From assembly GCA_022565395.1 (NCBI GenBank), contig JAIUMV010000005.1, positions 1 through 64,000 of the forward strand: a stretch of DNA of 64,000 bases. Direction: 5' to 3'. Source of the stretch: Marinobacter sp. (lineage in GTDB: Bacteria > Pseudomonadota > Gammaproteobacteria > Pseudomonadales > Oleiphilaceae). Below are positions 60,474 to 64,000 of the stretch, one piece after another. Each line of letters opens with the position of its first letter. Within the stretch, counting starts at the first letter, position 1. Made by a program: the position numbers and the translations under genes. Under the pieces are notes generated by a model that saw only the letters and a program-made list of their open reading frames with translations, was not told where the DNA came from and did no database searches.

Positions 60474-61637
60474 TCAGAACGCAGAGTCGAGTTTGAAGGT
60501 GTACACGTTGGTGCTGTTGGTGCCAGTGCTGCGCACAAACGCCTGGTCAAGGCCACCTGGGTCGGTGCGGAAGTTGCGGGCGTGGGTCCAGTCTGCCTTC
60601 AGCGCTACGCCCGGGGTGATATCCCAGCGCGCACCGAGGCTGTATTCGTCTCGACGGGTGTCGAGGAAGTTGGCCGGTACCATGCCACCAGCAAAACTTA
60701 CACCTTGGCGAACTTTGTCGTCTTTACTCTCGATCCAGCCCACTTTGGCATACGGAGTTACAGTACCAAATCGGTAGCCAACGGATAGGTAGGCGGAGTC
60801 GGTATCAGCGAACAGGTTGTCTACTTCTACACGGGTTACTTCGCCGATGATCTGCAGGCTGCCGTCGTCATAGCCGGCCCCGATACCATAGAAGTTACCC
60901 CGATCTGCGGTGGCGAGGAAAGTGCCCAGTGAATTGGTCGCATCGATAGTGGTTTCTGCTGTCGCAGCAACTGCACGTAGTGTCCAGGTGAAGTCAGTCC
61001 ACTGCAGTGTGATACCACCCAGATTGCGCAATTCGGCGTTGCCTACGGTTCCTTCCTCATCGGTAAAGCCCGTGAACACCTGGGCATTGAGGGAAGAGCC
61101 GTCAAAGTTGAAGGTGTAGGTGGCGTCAGCGCCCACGTAACTGGTGATGGCGATGGGGCCGTAAACCGCTTCAGGCGGGCGTACCCACGGCTGGGCGTAG
61201 CCCACTTCCAGGGAGTCAGAATACATAAAGAAGGGCAGGCGCATTTTACCAGCGCGAACCTGCAGGTTATTGGTGGGGCGGTGGCTCAGATAAGCCCACT
61301 CCACCACGGGCTCCCAGTCGTCGGCGCCACGGCCGACAATTTGGACCACCGCCTGGCTCTTGTCGCTGACCCTGAACGTCCCTTGCAGGGCGAACAGGCT
61401 CAGGTCATTAACACGGGTTTTTTCTGTTACACCGTCGAAGCCAACATCGTTGTCTGCGCGGGCATAGCCGGTGCTCAGAAAGCCGTTAAAGCGCACGTTG
61501 GTGGTTTGCAGAGCGTTGATCTGCTGCTGCATGGCGTTCAAGCGCTGCTCGGTCATCGGATCAGAAGCGAAACTGGCTGAAGAAAAAGCCGCCACAGCAA
61601 GCGCAATGGGCGCTGCTTTCAGAACGGTTTGACGCAT
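60474..61637 (-). CDS. outer-membrane beta-barrel porin-like protein, copy B
   Basis: A 387-residue predicted outer membrane protein. The signal peptide is at residues 1-24 (SSASFASDP), followed by a coiled coil (TEQRLNAMQQQINALQTTN) and a beta-barrel ending in TNVYTFKLDSAF. Matching landmarks with copy A are RPPEAVYGP (copy A RPPEALYG), DSAYLSVGYRFGTVTPYAKV (copy A DSAYLMLGYRLWDVTPYMGF) and RRDEYSLGARWDI. It likely forms a channel in the outer membrane and feeds or receives ligand from the adjacent small binding protein. It sits 61 bases after the chemoreceptor stop on the same strand. Confidence 0.87.
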   Translation of the reverse strand: MRQTVLKAAPIALAVAAFSSASFASDPMTEQRLNAMQQQINALQTTNVRFNGFLSTGYARADNDVGFDGVTEKTRVNDLSLFALQGTFRVSDKSQAVVQIVGRGADDWEPVVEWAYLSHRPTNNLQVRAGKMRLPFFMYSDSLEVGYAQPWVRPPEAVYGPIAITSYVGADATYTFNFDGSSLNAQVFTGFTDEEGTVGNAELRNLGGITLQWTDFTWTLRAVAATAETTIDATNSLGTFLATADRGNFYGIGAGYDDGSLQIIGEVTRVEVDNLFADTDSAYLSVGYRFGTVTPYAKVGWIESKDDKVRQGVSFAGGMVPANFLDTRRDEYSLGARWDITPGVALKADWTHARNFRTDPGGLDQAFVRSTGTNSTNVYTFKLDSAF

Positions 61638-61698
61638 GGGTCATTCTCCTTGCTTGGCATTGTGGCACTTGTGTGCCGTGTTGTTTGTATTGCCTTTA

Positions 61699-63312
61699 TC
61701 AGGCTTTGAACTGACTGGAAACCTCATGTAAACCCCGGCTTACAGATTCAATATCGCGGCTGATCTGATCGAGGTTACGGGTGCTTTCAGTCACTTTTTC
61801 GGCATTCTGGTATATGTCGTTGATATGGCTGTTCACATCATTGAACGTGGTGCTTTGTTCGTAAGTGGCGGCGGCGATCTGCTCGTTGATACTGCTGATG
61901 GCCTGCACGTTATCCAGGATTTTCTGCAGCATTTCGCCGGACTCCGTGGTGGCTTTGACGCCATCCCGTGCCTTGCTGACACTCTGCTGCATCGCGGTGA
62001 CTGCGCTGCCGGACAGGCTGCCCAGCTCGCTGATCACGCTGTGAATTTCTTCGGTGGCGCTGCGGGTGCGTACCGCCAGGCCGCGCACCTCATCCGCCAC
62101 CACCGCAAAACCGCGGCCATGCTCACCGGCGCGGGCGGCTTCAATGGCGGCGTTCAGGGCCAGCAGGTTGGTCTGCTCGGCGACGTTCTGAATGGTGTCC
62201 AGCAAGCCACCCACTTTGGCTGAGAACTGCTCAAATCGGTTGACCACGGTGGCAGTTTCCTCCACTTCAGTGGCCAGTTGCTGGATCATGCTGATGTTAC
62301 TGTTGACTGTACTTTGCCCTTGCTGTGCAAAACGTGCGGCATCCTGAGTCTGGTCAGAAGCGGAGCTGGCGAAACCGGCCACTTCGTCTACGGATTTCAT
62401 CAGTTCATCTACCGCATGGCGGGCAGAAGCGAGTGCTTCGGACTGATCCTGGATGCGCTCAAGGTTCTGGTTGCTGGCACCCGCCAGCTGCTGCGCCACC
62501 TGGCTCAGGCTGACCACGTCTTCACTGATGGTGTGAAAGGATTTGTGCAGCTTCTCAACAAACAGGTTGAAGTTATCCACCAGTTGCCGCAGTTCATCAC
62601 GGCCCTGATAGCTCAGCCGCGAGGTCAGGTCGCCTTCCCCGGTAGCCATGTCTTCCAGTGAGCGAATAATCTGGCCGAGACTCTGGGTAATGGAGCGGCC
62701 AATGACAAAGCTCAGCGCTACCAGCAGCAAAGTGGCCACCACCAGAATGAGCATGGCCAGGGCGCCTGCTTCTCTGGAGGCATCGACGGTGTCGGTAATG
62801 GAGAGGGTAAAACGGGAGCGGGTCTCTGCCTGCATATCTGTCATGGCACTGCGAACTTGCTCCAGCAGTCTGGCATTGGCAGCAGCCTCGTCACCAATGC
62901 GGGCAAAGTCGGCACTGCCGTCGATAAAGCTGGTTGCGATGCGGGTTGCGGTGCGGTAGTAGGTGTCAGTGTTCTGGCTCAGCTGCTGGATACGCTGTTG
63001 TAATTCAGGGTTCAGTTCCGTCAGCCGGGACAGGTTATCACGGATGGTGCGGTAGTAAGCCTGGGTGGCATCCAGCTGGCTGTCATCACCGGTGGCCACG
63101 GCGCTGTTGATCTGCAGCTCAATCAGCGCGAGCTGGCCAAGATTGATAGTGGAGAGCTCCAGCGTGGGATAGAGCCGCTCTTCTACTTCGGCAAGTCTTG
63201 ATGAGTTATTACGTTCCGTGCTGATAACGAACCCTTGCGCGATGACAAAGGCGAGTACAGCTACAACAATGAGCAGGGCGAGTTTTTGAGATATTTTTAA
63301 TGCAGACAGCAT
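61699..63312 (-). CDS. methyl-accepting chemotaxis protein
   Basis: A 537-residue chemoreceptor. TM1 is near residues 9-28, a helical periplasmic four-helix-bundle-like sensor spans about 30-180 ([20 protein letters not shown]), TM2 is near 185-206, and HAMP is near 207-262. The signalling hairpin tip is [20 protein letters not shown] followed by [18 protein letters not shown]. It stands upstream of the two binding-protein/barrel pairs on the same strand, so it is a candidate sensor for whatever they bind. That link is inferred from position. CheA/CheW genes are not in the window. Confidence 0.93.
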   Translation of the reverse strand: MLSALKISQKLALLIVVAVLAFVIAQGFVISTERNNSSRLAEVEERLYPTLELSTINLGQLALIELQINSAVATGDDSQLDATQAYYRTIRDNLSRLTELNPELQQRIQQLSQNTDTYYRTATRIATSFIDGSADFARIGDEAAANARLLEQVRSAMTDMQAETRSRFTLSITDTVDASREAGALAMLILVVATLLLVALSFVIGRSITQSLGQIIRSLEDMATGEGDLTSRLSYQGRDELRQLVDNFNLFVEKLHKSFHTISEDVVSLSQVAQQLAGASNQNLERIQDQSEALASARHAVDELMKSVDEVAGFASSASDQTQDAARFAQQGQSTVNSNISMIQQLATEVEETATVVNRFEQFSAKVGGLLDTIQNVAEQTNLLALNAAIEAARAGEHGRGFAVVADEVRGLAVRTRSATEEIHSVISELGSLSGSAVTAMQQSVSKARDGVKATTESGEMLQKILDNVQAISSINEQIAAATYEQSTTFNDVNSHINDIYQNAEKVTESTRNLDQISRDIESVSRGLHEVSSQFKA

Positions 63313-63477
63313 GTTCCACCTGACAGGTTAGTGCCCTAAGAGACACGAAGCATAGTTGTAGGAGTTTTTTGTGCCACTTCACAATGTAGCCAATGTGTAA
63401 ACTCACTGTAACTAACAACAGTTTAGAAACACTTTATAGAATTTGCCATAAAACTGAGGCCCGGCTTTTTCAGCGGT

Positions 63478-63506
63478 TCAGGCTAGCCGTGCCGAGCTGA
63501 TATACT
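63478..63506 (+). promoter_or_regulatory. candidate uvrD promoter
   Basis: TTCAGG (63478-63483, weak -35) and TATACT (63501-63506, good -10) are 17 bp apart, 30 bases before the uvrD ATG. No LexA box with the CTGT-N8-ACAG pattern was seen in the 225-bp gap from 63313 to 63537. Confidence 0.35.
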
Positions 63507-63537
63507 CGCGTCTACATTTTTTGCTGCGATAACCTGT

Positions 63538-64000
63538 ATGGACGTATCCCCGATTATCGACCCTCTCAACGATGCCCAGCGTGAGGCTGTCACGGCGCCC
63601 AATGGCCATCTGCTGGTACTGGCGGGTGCGGGTAGTGGCAAGACCCGGGTGCTGGTGCATCGCATGGCCTGGCTGATGCAGGTGGACCAGATTCCGCCTA
63701 CCGGCCTGTTGGCGGTGACGTTCACCAACAAGGCCGCACGGGAGATGCGCCACCGGATTGAAGACCTGCTCAAGCTGGAAGGCCGGGGCATGTGGTTTGG
63801 CACCTTCCATGGCATAGCCCATCGGTTGCTGCGGTCGCACTGGCAGGATGCCGGCCTGCCGGAAAACTTTCAGGTGCTGGACAGCGATGACCAGTTGCGC
63901 ATGGTCAAGCGGGTCATGCGAGAGATGCAGCTGGACGAAAGCCGCTGGCCGCCCAAGCAGGCACAATGGTTTATCAATGCCCAGAAAGACGAAGGGTTGC
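63538..64000 (+). CDS. uvrD: DNA helicase II UvrD (5' part, cut by window end)
   Basis: The first 154 residues of a superfamily 1 helicase that unwinds DNA 3' to 5' in nucleotide excision and mismatch repair. The start MDVSPIIDPLNDAQREAVTA and the Walker A motif LVLAGAGSGKTRVLVHR (near residues 27-43) match UvrD, followed by AVTFTNKAAREMRHRIEDLL and the motif GTFHGIAHRLLR. The gene continues beyond the window. It differs from the UvrD-like helicase at 43726-45981. Confidence 0.95.
   Translation, partial: MDVSPIIDPLNDAQREAVTAPNGHLLVLAGAGSGKTRVLVHRMAWLMQVDQIPPTGLLAVTFTNKAAREMRHRIEDLLKLEGRGMWFGTFHGIAHRLLRSHWQDAGLPENFQVLDSDDQLRMVKRVMREMQLDESRWPPKQAQWFINAQKDEGL

Noticed and set aside
63313-63537. 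Possible LexA box ahead of uvrD
   Set aside because: Only a half-site CTGT near the start codon was found; no CTGT-N8-ACAG pattern is present.

Overview
The window is ordinary chromosomal DNA of a free-living, motile, aerobic gammaproteobacterium. The evidence is high GC, dense coding on both strands, gammaproteobacterial core genes (trxC, tag, mgsA, thiI, tmcA, ppnN, uvrD), an OprF/OmpA-type porin, chemoreceptors, and the dedicated sortase system known mainly from marine Proteobacteria. I cannot fix the genus from sequence alone. No tRNA, rRNA, CRISPR array, prophage or intact insertion sequence was seen.

Layout. 1-5.0 kb holds small housekeeping genes (ppiC, an HD protein, a spermidine-synthase-like methyltransferase), a lysophospholipid-transporter/acyltransferase fusion and trxC. 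5.0-11 kb holds a GntR/UTRA regulator divergent from a large metallophosphoesterase lipoprotein, then tag, a sodium:neurotransmitter-type symporter and mgsA. 11.0-16.6 kb is a complete dedicated sortase system: histidine kinase, response regulator, one VIT/vWA sortase target and a class GN sortase. A PlsC-type acyltransferase with a FabR-like operator follows, then a MAPEG protein, a rhomboid protease fused to a helical C-terminal region, and a zinc-ribbon/membrane/TPR protein.

21.5-30.9 kb is a sensory island: a chemoreceptor, an Hpt-REC-REC-PAS protein, two adjacent paralogous PAS kinases and a stand-alone receiver. A second, similar island lies at 35.6-40.8 kb: a Cache-PAS kinase, Hpt-REC-REC-GGDEF and REC-HDOD. 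Neither island encodes a DNA-binding output, so signalling should end in cyclic-di-GMP, protein contacts or partners encoded elsewhere. Between them lie DUF2288, LysO, TatD and an AraC regulator divergent from a membrane fatty-acid desaturase.

40.8-54 kb is housekeeping: methyltransferase, OmpA, a UvrD-like helicase, DUF2237, tmcA, an ankyrin lipoprotein, a 3-hydroxyisobutyryl-CoA hydrolase-like enzyme, cytochrome c, ppnN and thiI. 54.0-55.6 kb is an accessory patch with a Phd/ParE-type toxin-antitoxin pair, a possible integron attC-like site and a DCC-family protein. An acetylpolyamine amidohydrolase divergent from a succinate-semialdehyde dehydrogenase suggests polyamine/GABA catabolism. 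58.2-63.3 kb carries a tandem duplication of a small phosphate-binding-like periplasmic protein plus an outer-membrane beta-barrel protein, next to a chemoreceptor. The window ends inside uvrD.

The most interesting candidates for undescribed biology are the duplicated binding-protein/porin pair beside a chemoreceptor, the two Hpt-REC-REC islands without a transcription factor, and the single-target sortase locus.
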